NCBI GenBank assembly: GCA_900549655.1
Contig: UROZ01000035.1
Span: 1-17,153 of the forward strand
Direction of reading: 5' to 3'
Length of the DNA: 17,153 nucleotides
Source: an uncultured Collinsella sp.
GTDB lineage: Bacteria > Actinomycetota > Coriobacteriia > Coriobacteriales > Coriobacteriaceae
Shown piece after piece: positions 6,441 through 14,333 of this stretch. Below the pieces are notes generated by a model. The model made no database searches. It had not been told where the DNA came from and saw nothing but the letters and a program-made list of their open reading frames with translations. Both the position numbers and the translations under genes were made by a program. The first letter of the stretch is position 1; every line of letters starts with the position of its first letter.

Positions 6441-7871
6441 ATGGCTTTCCGTAATGACTTCCTGTGGGGCGGCGCAACGGCTGCCAACCAGTGCGAGGGC
6501 GCCTACGACGTGGACGGCCGCGGCCTGGCCAACGTGGACGTGGCTCCGCACGGCTCCGAGCGCTATGCGGTGGTCTCTGGCCAGCGTAAGATGCTCGACT
6601 TCGAGGATGGCTACTACTATCCCGCGCAGACCGGCATCGATTTCTACCATCACTACAAGGAGGACATCGCCCTCTTCGCCGAGATGGGCTTTAAGACCTT
6701 CCGCATGAGCCTGGCATGGACCCGCATCTTCCCCAACGGTGACGAGGCTGAGCCCAACGAGGCCGGCCTGGCTTTCTATGAAGATGTGTTCCGCGAGTGC
6801 CAAAAGTACGGCATCGAGCCGCTCGTGACCATCACGCACTTCGACTGCCCGATTCACCTCATCAAGGAATACGGCGGCTGGCGCAACCGCAAGCTCATCG
6901 ACTTCTACAAGAACCTCGCGACCACGATCTTCACTCGCTACAAGGGCCTGGTGAAGTACTGGCTCACCTTTAACGAGATCAATATGATTCTGCACCTGCC
7001 GTTTATGGGTGCCGGCCTGGTCTTTGAGGAGGGCGAGAACAAGGAGGCCGTCGAGTACCTGGCCGCCCACAACGAGCTCGTCGCCAGCGCTTGGGCCACC
7101 AAGATCGCCCACGAGATCGACCCCGAGGTCAAGATCGGCTGCATGCTCGCCGCCGGCAGCTACTATCCCTACAGCTGCCGTCCGGGCGACGTGCGCCAGG
7201 CACAGCTCGACAACCAGGACAACTACTTCTTCGTCGACGTCCAGAGCCGCGGCTATTACCCGGCCTATGCCGTCAAGAAGTTCGAGCGTCTGGGCATCGA
7301 TGTGGGCATGACCGACGAGGACCGCGAGATCCTTGCCGACAACACCGTCGACTTCATCAGCTTTAGCTACTACTCCACCCGTTGCTCGGCCGGTGCCGAC
7401 AACCCCGATGTCGAGCGCACCCAGGGCAACGCCTTCGCCGGCGCCAAGAATCCGTATCTGCAGGAGAGCCAGTGGGGCTGGGCCATCGATCCGCTGGGCT
7501 TCCGCATTACCCTCAACGACCTGTACGACCGCTATCAGAAGCCGCTGTTCGTGGTCGAGAACGGCCTGGGCGCCAAGGACGTTGTCGAGGAGGACGGCTC
7601 CATCAACGACGACTACCGTATCGATTACCTGCGCCAGCACATCCAGGCCATGCGCGACGCGGTGACCGAGGACGGCATTGACCTGCTGGGCTACACCACC
7701 TGGGGTCCGATCGACCTGGTCTCGGCCGGCACGGGCGAGATGTCCAAGCGCTACGGCTTCATCTACGTGGACCGCGACGACGCCGGCAACGGTACCCTCA
7801 AGCGCTCCAAGAAGAAGAGCTTCGACTGGTACAAGCGCGTCATTGCTTCGAATGGCGAGGACCTGTCCTAA
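6441..7871 (+). CDS. GH1 6-phospho-beta-glucosidase
   Basis: A 476-residue cytoplasmic glycoside hydrolase family 1 enzyme, full family length, that hydrolyses phosphorylated beta-glucosides delivered by a PTS. The N-terminal FLWGGATAANQCEGA motif is typical. E179 in TFNEI is the acid/base and E373 in FVVENGLG the nucleophile. S435-K436-R437-Y438 (MSKRYGFIYVD) is the phosphate-binding signature separating 6-phospho-glucosidases from plain beta-glucosidases. AAAGGA at 6428-6433 supports the ATG. No permease gene is adjacent; the nearest is the EIIBC gene about 3.6 kb upstream, a possible partner. A strong terminator follows. It belongs to the BglA/AscB/BglB group, but I do not assign a symbol. 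Codon use is strongly GC-biased, unlike the PTS block. Confidence 0.95.
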   Translation: MAFRNDFLWGGATAANQCEGAYDVDGRGLANVDVAPHGSERYAVVSGQRKMLDFEDGYYYPAQTGIDFYHHYKEDIALFAEMGFKTFRMSLAWTRIFPNGDEAEPNEAGLAFYEDVFRECQKYGIEPLVTITHFDCPIHLIKEYGGWRNRKLIDFYKNLATTIFTRYKGLVKYWLTFNEINMILHLPFMGAGLVFEEGENKEAVEYLAAHNELVASAWATKIAHEIDPEVKIGCMLAAGSYYPYSCRPGDVRQAQLDNQDNYFFVDVQSRGYYPAYAVKKFERLGIDVGMTDEDREILADNTVDFISFSYYSTRCSAGADNPDVERTQGNAFAGAKNPYLQESQWGWAIDPLGFRITLNDLYDRYQKPLFVVENGLGAKDVVEEDGSINDDYRIDYLRQHIQAMRDAVTEDGIDLLGYTTWGPIDLVSAGTGEMSKRYGFIYVDRDDAGNGTLKRSKKKSFDWYKRVIASNGEDLS

Positions 7872-7913
7872 GGGCACCGAGCCCCCCCCAACTGCATAGC
7901 TTCCTAGTCAAAG

Positions 7914-7948
7914 CGCCCGGCGAGCAGTTTGTGCTTGCCGGGCGTTTT
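7914..7948 (+). terminator. Intrinsic terminator after the glucosidase gene
   Basis: A 13-bp stem (7914-7926 with 7932-7944, one G-U pair) with a GTTTG loop is followed by TTTT. It lies about 40 bases after the glucosidase stop and separates that gene from the sensor operon. Confidence 0.88.
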
Positions 7949-8015
7949 GCCGTCCGCGGATTTTGGGACATGCGGCCCGTTTTTTGAGCCCGCCTGTCGG
8001 TACACTAAAAGCACT

Positions 8016-8921
8016 ATGGGTACCCGCGAGCGACATATCGGCCATGCGGCCGCCCGATCCGCGCCGGTAGCGGATCCCAGGGGCGGCAGGCTCTTCGCCA
8101 TGCCGCGATTCCTCGTTGGCATAACGCGCCTGGTGTACCGTCGTCGCGCCTTCGTCATTGCCGGCGTCATAACCGCACTATTTCTTCTGTTTTTGGCGGT
8201 CTTGCCGGCGTTATTCGCTTCCGATCCCAAGCTCTCCAACACCGTGCCCATCTATAGCGAGGTGTCCAAAGAGGTCGTGGACGGGCTTATCCATTCGAGC
8301 TCGATTCCGCTGCTTGTCGCTGCCGTCGCGTTCTCAATCTGGGGTGTGCTGGTCTATCTGCGCTGTCTGGATTACGTCTTGCGCCGGCGCCTCGTTGCCG
8401 TTGCCACCATCAGCGCCCTGTGGATGATCGAGGTCATCCTCAAGTACAAGTCGTTCACGCCGTTCTATGCCACCGTGCTGTGGTACCTGTACTATGTGCC
8501 CATGACGCTCATTCCGCTCCTCTACCAGCTGTGCGGCCTGCGCCTTGCAGGGTTGGAACAACATCGCGTGGGTCGCCGCTGCCGTATGGCCCTGTGGATC
8601 GCGGCTATCCTGCTCATCGGGTTTGTGCTCACCAACGATTTCCACCGGCAGGTATTCCACTTTGATCGCACAAGCGACACCTGGAGTAACGACTACACGT
8701 ACGGCTGGGGTTATTTTGCCGTTCTGATATGGACGGCCTTTAACTTCGTGGCCTTTTTCATTTTGGTGGGGCGCTCCTCGTCCTATCGTATCCAACGTTT
8801 TTCGGGCACGGCGGCACTCGTCTGCTGGGCGGCGCGTTCTTTGCCATTTCGTACGCCCTGCGCGTGCCTTGGGCATGGAAGCTCAACTTTTCGCTCGTCT
8901 ATTGCGTGCTGTGCGTGGTGA
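8016..8921 (+). CDS. Frameshifted 7TM sensor protein, N-terminal part
   Basis: This frame encodes the membrane half of a sensor protein broken near base 8821. I choose ATG 8016; a -10-like TACACT (8001-8006) just upstream without a ribosome-binding site hints at a near-leaderless start, while ATG 8100 is an alternative. An upstream start inside the glucosidase terminator is implausible. The product has about six hydrophobic segments and a conserved LTNDFHRQVFHF motif, typical of the histidine-kinase N-terminal 7TM domain. After about residue 269 (GTAALV) this frame turns into non-membrane sequence (CWAARSLPFRT...) and stops at 8919-8921. The frame starting LLGGAFFAISYAL at 8822 gives the natural next membrane segment. 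One missing base explains this, as a mutation or an assembly error. Confidence 0.75.
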   Translation: MGTRERHIGHAAARSAPVADPRGGRLFAMPRFLVGITRLVYRRRAFVIAGVITALFLLFLAVLPALFASDPKLSNTVPIYSEVSKEVVDGLIHSSSIPLLVAAVAFSIWGVLVYLRCLDYVLRRRLVAVATISALWMIEVILKYKSFTPFYATVLWYLYYVPMTLIPLLYQLCGLRLAGLEQHRVGRRCRMALWIAAILLIGFVLTNDFHRQVFHFDRTSDTWSNDYTYGWGYFAVLIWTAFNFVAFFILVGRSSSYRIQRFSGTAALVCWAARSLPFRTPCACLGHGSSTFRSSIACCAW

Positions 8922-9898
8922 CGCTCGAGATTTGCCTCGATTGCGGCGTCATTCCGTCGTACCACGGCATTGCCAACATTTTCGACACCCTGCCGCTCGA
9001 TCTTAAGGTTATAACGCGCGACCTGCAGGAAGTCTATGCCACGCCGGTATCAAAGCCGATTCCGGCGGGCGTGCGCGAAGAGCTGCGCACTCAGGAGCAC
9101 GGGCATGCCCACGCCTTTACCGTGGCGTCCGATCCCGATGTGATGTACCGCGCCTTTCCGCTGCTGGGCGGATCGGCATTGCTCGCCCAAGACGTATCGG
9201 AGCTCAACGAGCTCAACCGCGAGCTGGCGTACCGGCGCATGGAATTGCAGCGCCAAAACGAACTGCTTACGGCCGACTACGATCTTAAGACGCATCTTGC
9301 CGACCAGGAGGCCGAGGCCTTGCTGGTCAAAGATGTTGACCAGGCGCTTGCCCGCGCGCTCGATGAGATGTATGGGCTGCTGAGCTCGCTGCCGCCGTTA
9401 ACCGATGAGGCATCCTCGCACGAGCGCTATCGCATGCTGCAATGTGCCAAGATGCTCGTCGCCTATTGCAAACGCAAGGGCTCGCTCACGTTGGCGCAGC
9501 ATGGGGAAAGCGGATTTGACCGCGATCGCATCCAACTCATTGCCAACGAGCTAGCAAGTGACTTGCGCACCATCGATGTCGACTGCGCTTCGATCATCGC
9601 CATACAGCGTCCGATGCATGCCAGTACGGTAAGCGCGCTGTACGACTGCGTGTATGACTTTGCGTTTTTCGCCTACACCACCGATCATCCGGCACTCATG
9701 TACCATCTGAGCGAACACGATTCGTGCAGCGTGGAGCTGCGTGCCACGCTCTTTTCCAACGACGAGGAAGACTTGTCGCAGGCGCCCGCCGCGCACGAGC
9801 TCGAGGTTGCACTGCAGGGGCGTAACGTGGCGTATCGTCTTGAGGGCGAGGCCGGTCAGCTGCGTATGATCGTGCTGATGCCGCGGGCGGGTGAGTGA
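8864..9898 (+). CDS. Frameshifted 7TM sensor protein, C-terminal part (kinase-like, degenerate)
   Basis: Continuation of the 7TM sensor in another frame; sensible protein sequence already begins at 8822, and the GTG at 8864 has no ribosome-binding site, so separate translation is doubtful. From residue 1 of this part, the last membrane helices are followed by a linker. A coiled coil covers about 108-165 (ELNELNRELAYRRMELQRQN), then comes a helical region resembling the dimerisation part of a kinase. The C-terminal 120 residues look like a decayed ATPase domain: I see no phospho-acceptor H-box, no N-box asparagine and no glycine box. The stop overlaps the next kinase's ATG by one base, so the two are translationally coupled. 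It may be a sensory partner rather than an active kinase. Confidence 0.75.
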   Translation: MPWAWKLNFSLVYCVLCVVTLEICLDCGVIPSYHGIANIFDTLPLDLKVITRDLQEVYATPVSKPIPAGVREELRTQEHGHAHAFTVASDPDVMYRAFPLLGGSALLAQDVSELNELNRELAYRRMELQRQNELLTADYDLKTHLADQEAEALLVKDVDQALARALDEMYGLLSSLPPLTDEASSHERYRMLQCAKMLVAYCKRKGSLTLAQHGESGFDRDRIQLIANELASDLRTIDVDCASIIAIQRPMHASTVSALYDCVYDFAFFAYTTDHPALMYHLSEHDSCSVELRATLFSNDEEDLSQAPAAHELEVALQGRNVAYRLEGEAGQLRMIVLMPRAGE

Positions 9899-11394
9899 TG
9901 ATGCAGATGCCGCTTATCCTTCCCCAGATCGTTGCGCTCGATGTGCTCTTTGCCTTGGTGGCATGCCTGCAGACCATCCATGTTCCGCTCATCGCATCGC
10001 GTCGTTCGTCTTACAACCGCAAAGTGATTTGCGTCTATGAGTCGAGCCTTGTGCTGCACTTGATTATCTCGGCCGTCATCTTGTTCGCGTCGAGCGGGTC
10101 GTATCTGGTGGCGCCGCTCTATGTCGTCGCCGAGGCGGCGGGCGCGCTGCTATGGCTCAACGCCGCGATTGCCGCCTATGGCGTAGTCCTTATGGTGCAT
10201 TATCGTCGTCCCGTCATGATGGTTGAGCTGCTGCTTGTTGCCGCCGCGACGCCGCCGGTTATTTACGTCATGGGCTCGACATGGCCTGCAGTCCTTATCG
10301 CGGAGGGCGCGTTCTTCCTGTTCCGCTCCATCGCGGCGCTTTTGATGGACGTGCGCAACCGCCAGGAGGACATCACGGCGTTTTCGACAATCGAGACCAT
10401 TAACGTGATCCCCGTCGGCATTCTGTATCTGGATTCGAAAGGCCGCCCGTTGCTCATGAACCGCTGCATGCGCAGGAACCTTGTGGAGCTTCACATGCCC
10501 ACCGACCTGCACGACATGAGCGATACATGGAACGGCCTTCGAAAACTCAGTGCGCAGATGCCCGAGAGCAGCAAAAATCGCGTTCGAATCGACCTGGACC
10601 GCTTTGGGGAGTCGCGTGCGGTGGTCGAGGTTTCCTCCTCCGAGATTCGTCTGTTCGCATGTGATGAGGTTATGGTTTCGGGCCGTCCCTTTGAGCGCAT
10701 TATTGGCTTGGACGTGACGGAGTACGCGCATGCCAACGACCGTCTGGCGCAGGCCAATCACCTGCTTGAGCTTGCGGGTCAAGAGCTCCAGGCCCAGATC
10801 GAAGAAGTCAAAAAGGTTGCCGACAATGCGGCCTACCTGCGCATGCGTGCCCGCGTGCACGATGTGATCGGCCAGCGCCTGTCCATCCTTCATCGATATC
10901 TGGAAGAGGGGCGTCTGGATGACGAGTCGCTCGAGCAGATTGACCCGCTGCTGCGCTCGATTGCCGCCGACCTGCGTAGCGGTGGCGCTAGCGAGCCTGC
11001 GGAGCAACTGGGCGATATCGTTCATGCCTTTGGCCTGGTGAGCGTTCAGATCGATGTAGATGGATCGCTTCCGGACGATGCTCACGTCGCTGCCGCCTTT
11101 TTGCAGATTATCCGCGAGGCATCGACCAATGCCACCAAGCATGCGCAGGCCCACCAAGTCCAGGTGCGCCTGTGGCGGGAGGGGTCGGATGGCGGCGCCA
11201 TTGCACACATGACGGTCTCAAACGACGGCGCACCTGCCCCCGTATCGTATCGCGAGGGAACGGGTTTTCCAGGTATGAGGCATGTCGCGCAAAATCTGGG
11301 CGGCAGCCTGGAGGTCCATGCCGCCCCGCCCTTTACGCTTACGGTATCCATTCCGCTGAACTCCAACGCAACGGTCCAAAGGAGAAGCTCATGA
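9898..11394 (+). CDS. NarL/DesK-type membrane sensor histidine kinase
   Basis: A 498-residue membrane histidine kinase expected to phosphorylate the response regulator encoded next. About five hydrophobic helices fill residues 5-150. A PAS-like region (about 160-275, IPVGILYLDSKGRPLLMNR) and a coiled coil (about 277-310) follow. The H-box is RARVHDVIGQRLSIL with H321 as the phospho-acceptor, in the HisKA_3 style. The ATPase domain shows an N-box with N411 (REASTNATKH) and a G-box G-T-G-F-P-G-M (454-460). ATG 9898 overlaps the upstream TGA by one base, and its own stop overlaps the regulator start by four, so the three genes form one coupled operon. The signal is unknown. GTG 9895 or ATG 9901 are possible alternative starts. 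Confidence 0.92.
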   Translation: MMQMPLILPQIVALDVLFALVACLQTIHVPLIASRRSSYNRKVICVYESSLVLHLIISAVILFASSGSYLVAPLYVVAEAAGALLWLNAAIAAYGVVLMVHYRRPVMMVELLLVAAATPPVIYVMGSTWPAVLIAEGAFFLFRSIAALLMDVRNRQEDITAFSTIETINVIPVGILYLDSKGRPLLMNRCMRRNLVELHMPTDLHDMSDTWNGLRKLSAQMPESSKNRVRIDLDRFGESRAVVEVSSSEIRLFACDEVMVSGRPFERIIGLDVTEYAHANDRLAQANHLLELAGQELQAQIEEVKKVADNAAYLRMRARVHDVIGQRLSILHRYLEEGRLDDESLEQIDPLLRSIAADLRSGGASEPAEQLGDIVHAFGLVSVQIDVDGSLPDDAHVAAAFLQIIREASTNATKHAQAHQVQVRLWREGSDGGAIAHMTVSNDGAPAPVSYREGTGFPGMRHVAQNLGGSLEVHAAPPFTLTVSIPLNSNATVQRRSS

Positions 11395-12011
11395 TTCGTA
11401 TCCTTATCGTCGAAGACCAAGCCATCTTGCGCGAGAGCCTCGCGCGCTCCGTTGGCGACCAGCCCGACATGACCGTTGTTGCCGCCATCGCCGATGCCTC
11501 AGATGCCTTGGACGTTGCGCTCAAGGAGCGCCCGGACATGATACTGATGGATGTGTGCACTGAGCACGATTCCAACGGCATCGTGGCGGCGGCGCGCATC
11601 AAAGAGCAGCTGCCCGAGTGCCGCGTCATTATCATGACGGGCATGCCCGAGATTACGTTTGTGGATCAGGCGCGCGAGGCAGGCGTCGACAGCTTTGTGT
11701 ACAAGAACGTCGGCATCGATGAGCTCTTTGCCGTGATGCGCTCCACGCTGGCGGGCTATTGCACGTTTCCCAAGCCGCCCGAAAGCATCTTTTCGGGCAC
11801 GGCGGCGCTCGACGACGTTGAGTTGTCGATTTTGCGCCTTGCCTGCGAAGGCAAGAGCCGTCGCGAGATCGCGGCCGAGTTGTTTATGAGCGAGGGCACC
11901 ATCAAGCGCCGCATCTCGGAGATTCTCAACAAGACCGGCTACGACAACATCATGCGCCTGGCCGTGCACGCGGTAACGGAGGGCAGCATTGTTCCCAACA
12001 TGGAGCGCTAA
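11391..12011 (+). CDS. LuxR/NarL-family DNA-binding response regulator
   Basis: A 206-residue cytoplasmic response regulator. The receiver domain (about 1-120) has the acidic pair E8-D9, the phospho-acceptor D54 (ILMDV), T83 and K105, all the key residues. A LuxR-type helix-turn-helix occupies about 139-200 (LDDVELSILRLACEGKSRREIAAELFMSEGT). The spacing of SEGTIKRRISEILNKTG is typical, though KRR replaces the more usual KxH. AAAGGAGA (11378-11384) and the ATGA overlap with the kinase stop fix the start and show translational coupling. Targets are unknown; no obvious target gene follows because the next gene converges from the other strand. Confidence 0.95.
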   Translation: MIRILIVEDQAILRESLARSVGDQPDMTVVAAIADASDALDVALKERPDMILMDVCTEHDSNGIVAAARIKEQLPECRVIIMTGMPEITFVDQAREAGVDSFVYKNVGIDELFAVMRSTLAGYCTFPKPPESIFSGTAALDDVELSILRLACEGKSRREIAAELFMSEGTIKRRISEILNKTGYDNIMRLAVHAVTEGSIVPNMER

Positions 12012-12037
12012 CGCTCGGTACGCATCGGCATAAAAGC

Positions 12038-12072
12038 GACGGGGCCGCAGGATTAACTCCTGCGGCCCCGTC
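12038..12072 (-). terminator. Terminator between converging genes
   Basis: A perfect 15-bp GC-rich stem (12038-12052 with 12058-12072) with a 5-base loop lies between the response regulator stop (12011) and the lipoprotein stop (12121). The minus strand continues GCTTTTA, a T-run, so it best terminates the lipoprotein transcript. On the plus strand no T-run follows, but the stem could still help end the sensor operon. Confidence 0.82.
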
Positions 12073-12120
12073 TGGTGTGCGCGGATGTGTCCGCCAATCC
12101 GCGGCTGATGTTACATGCCG

Positions 12121-12963
12121 TTACGCGATGGTTGCGCTGTAGGAGGCGACGTCCTCGTAGGAATCGGTCAGGTAGGCGTCGATGCCAATGGTCGTGTTGA
12201 CCAGGTCGTCGAGGCTATCGAGCTCGCCGCTCGAGAACGTGAATTCCTCGGTGGCGTTGGTGCCGGGCATCAGGTGAGCCGAGAACCAGGGTTCCTTCAT
12301 GGTGCCGTTGACGTTGGTCTTACCGCTGGGAGCGTAGAAGGTCAGGTCCTTGTCGCTCTTGTTGGTGATGTTGACGACAAAGCCGATGTCGCCCCAGTCG
12401 TCCTTGAACTTCTCGGTGACGGTGATGGTGCACAGATCGTCATCGGCGACGGTGACGGCGGGGGAGATTTCGACGCTCTGGACATCTTCGTCTTCGACGG
12501 CCTCATCGATCTCCTCTTCCTTTTCGGCAGCCTCGCGATCCTTCTTCACCGTGCCGGACAGATCCTTGTCGGACTTGGTAAAGACGAGGTTGCCGTCATC
12601 CTCTTCGAGGATGAGTTTGCCGTCCTTGAGCTTCATGTCGTGCGACTCATCTTCGGCGGTGATCGTCACGGTGGTGGCGTCCTTTGCCTCCCATTTAAGG
12701 TCGACAACCTCAAGGAACAGGTCGAGGGCGCCTGTACCGTCCTCATCGAGAATCAGGACGCAGTGGACACCCCAATCCTCGAGCATCTTCATGTACTCAT
12801 CGGTCAGCTCTTCGCCATCCACGGTTCCACCCGAGAGCTCCCAGCTGCCGACGAAGTCGGCCTTGGGGTCTTTGGCGCCGCCGCTGCAGCCCGTCAGGGC
12901 AAAGGCGAGCGCCAGGACGCATGTCAGGAATGCGAGCACGGACTTTTTGAACGTTGTCTTCAT
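12121..12963 (-). CDS. Predicted secreted lipoprotein, function unknown
   Basis: A 280-residue predicted lipoprotein. The signal peptide has a basic start (MKTTFKK), a hydrophobic core and lipobox L-T-G-C with C26 as the lipid-attached cysteine, so it should sit on the outer face of the membrane. Residues 36-130 begin FVGSWEL and have repeated beta-strand patterns reminiscent of lipocalin-like domains. Residues 140-165 are highly acidic (KEEEIDEAVEDED). Residues 165-280 form a second beta-rich region (FVVNITNKSDKDLTFYA) like DUF4352/DUF5067-style extracellular domains; these resemblances are tentative. AAGGAGGA upstream supports the ATG. It follows the SPFH operon on the same strand by 80 bases and may be partly co-transcribed. 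I assign no function. Confidence 0.87.
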   Translation of the reverse strand: MKTTFKKSVLAFLTCVLALAFALTGCSGGAKDPKADFVGSWELSGGTVDGEELTDEYMKMLEDWGVHCVLILDEDGTGALDLFLEVVDLKWEAKDATTVTITAEDESHDMKLKDGKLILEEDDGNLVFTKSDKDLSGTVKKDREAAEKEEEIDEAVEDEDVQSVEISPAVTVADDDLCTITVTEKFKDDWGDIGFVVNITNKSDKDLTFYAPSGKTNVNGTMKEPWFSAHLMPGTNATEEFTFSSGELDSLDDLVNTTIGIDAYLTDSYEDVASYSATIA

Positions 12964-13002
12964 GGTGTCCTCCTTAATCGAACGAAACCCATAGAAGCAG
13001 GA

Positions 13003-13024
13003 GCGGGGGCGGCGGATCCCCCGC
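13003..13024 (-). terminator. Weak hairpin after the SPFH gene
   Basis: A 7-bp GC stem (13003-13009 with 13018-13024) lies about 20 bases beyond the SPFH gene stop on the minus strand. No T-run follows, so termination is uncertain and readthrough into the lipoprotein gene is possible. Confidence 0.3.
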
Positions 13025-13043
13025 CAATTACCAGATAGAGGGG

Positions 13044-14285
13044 CTAGGGCCTGGGCGTTCCGCAGTTGCTGCAGAACTTGCCGCCGTTTTCGCTACCGCA
13101 GTTGGGGCAGAACCACTTGGCCGGTGCCGGGGCAGGCGCGGGGCTGCCGCACTCGGGGCAGAACTTGCCGGTGTTGCTGGCGCCGCAGCTGCAGGTCCAC
13201 GTGCCGGCCGCAGGCGCGGCGGCGGGAGCCGGTGCGGGGGCGGGGGCCGGAGCCGGTTGCGGGGCGGCCTGCTGCTGCGCCTGGCCGGCAGCGAACAGTT
13301 GGCTGGCGTTCATGCCGCCCATGCCGCCTGCCATGCCCATGCCCATAAAGCCGGCCATCGCGCCGTTGGGGCTGGCTGCTGCCGCACGCATCGCGTCGCT
13401 CTGGGCGCTGGCGATATTGGCGGCCGCCATCGTGGGATCGCGTATGACCGCGGCCTTCTGCAGGTCCTTGATCATCTGCTCGTCTTCTTGCGAAGCGGCG
13501 ATTGAGTTGACGCCAAAGCTCACGATCTCGACGCCGCGCAGGTCACGCCAGTCGGCGGAGAGGACCTCGTTGAGCGCGCGGGCGAGCTCGGTGGTGTGGC
13601 CGGGGATGGCGCTGTAGCGGATGCCCATCTCCGAGATCTTGGCAAAGGCGGGCTGCAGGGCGGTGAGCAGCTCGGACTTAAGCTGGCTGTCGATCTTGTC
13701 GCGCGTGTAGCTATCGGTCACGTTGCCGCATACATTGGTGTAGAACAGCAGCGGGTTGGTGATGCGGTACGAATACTCGCCGTTGCAGCGCACGGAGATG
13801 TCGACGTCCAGGCCAATGTTGTTGTCGACCACGCGGAAGGGCACGGGCGAGGCGGTGCCGTACTTATTGCCGATAATCTCCTTGGTGTTAATGAAGTAGA
13901 CGCGCTGGTCCTTGCCCGCGTCGCCGCCGAAGGTAAAGCGGCTGCCGATATTGGCGAAGGTCTCCTTGATGGAGTCGCCCAGGTTGCCGCTAAAGACGCT
14001 CGGCTCGCTGCCGGTATCGAAGACGAACTCGCCGGGCTCCAGTGCGACTTCGATGATCTTGCCGTTTTGCACCACGAGCATGCCCTGGCCGTCGTTGACG
14101 GCGATGACGGAGCCGTTGGAGATGACGTTGTCCTCGCCGCGTGTGTTGGAGCTGCGGCCGCCGGTGCGCTTGCTGCCCTTGCAGGCTAAGACGTCAGCGG
14201 GCATCGATTCGCAATAGATAAATTCCTTCCACTGGTCGGCCATGACGCCGCCGGCAGCACCCAATCCAGCTTTTAAGAGTCCCAT
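13044..14285 (-). CDS. SPFH-domain protein with C-terminal zinc ribbons (YdjI-like)
   Basis: A 413-residue protein of the YdjI/virion-core-like SPFH type, the band-7-related family that assembles on membranes. The SPFH-like region spans about 20-290 and starts with DQWKEFIYCESMPADVL, typical of this group. It is followed by a Met/Gly/Ala-rich stretch (300-325), a Pro-Ala linker (about 341-360) and two zinc ribbons. These use C365/C367/C376/C379 and C393/C396/C405/C408. There is no signal peptide and no clear membrane helix, so membrane contact would be through SPFH assembly or partners. In Bacillus subtilis the related YdjI helps recruit the phage-shock protein PspA to the membrane with YdjG and YdjH. 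AAAGGAAG upstream fixes the ATG. It is the last gene of a three-gene minus-strand operon. Confidence 0.88.
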   Translation of the reverse strand: MGLLKAGLGAAGGVMADQWKEFIYCESMPADVLACKGSKRTGGRSSNTRGEDNVISNGSVIAVNDGQGMLVVQNGKIIEVALEPGEFVFDTGSEPSVFSGNLGDSIKETFANIGSRFTFGGDAGKDQRVYFINTKEIIGNKYGTASPVPFRVVDNNIGLDVDISVRCNGEYSYRITNPLLFYTNVCGNVTDSYTRDKIDSQLKSELLTALQPAFAKISEMGIRYSAIPGHTTELARALNEVLSADWRDLRGVEIVSFGVNSIAASQEDEQMIKDLQKAAVIRDPTMAAANIASAQSDAMRAAAASPNGAMAGFMGMGMAGGMGGMNASQLFAAGQAQQQAAPQPAPAPAPAPAPAAAPAAGTWTCSCGASNTGKFCPECGSPAPAPAPAKWFCPNCGSENGGKFCSNCGTPRP

Positions 14286-14333
14286 GGTGATCTTCCTTTC
14301 TCGTCAAAGGCCGGGTGGTATTGGTCAGAATGG

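Noticed and set aside
6303..7877. Long open frame on the minus strand opposite the glucosidase gene
   Set aside because: It mirrors a strongly GC-biased real gene; composition is Val/Ala/Leu-heavy with no family motif. A similar shadow lies opposite the EIIBC gene (1603-2850).
7929..8015. Upstream start for the 7TM sensor gene at 7929
   Set aside because: It lies within the loop and right arm of the glucosidase terminator and adds a non-membrane leader without a ribosome-binding site.
8796..8824. Programmed -1 ribosomal frameshift in the 7TM sensor gene
   Set aside because: No canonical slippery heptamer in the right register near 8821. The CGTTTTTCG run is about 20 bases early and slipping there would give a poor membrane segment (FGHGGTRLL).
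12115..13038. Plus-strand open frame opposite the lipoprotein gene
   Set aside because: The minus strand has a lipobox signal peptide and a ribosome-binding site; the plus frame is low-complexity Gly/Val/Asp and spans the intergenic region.
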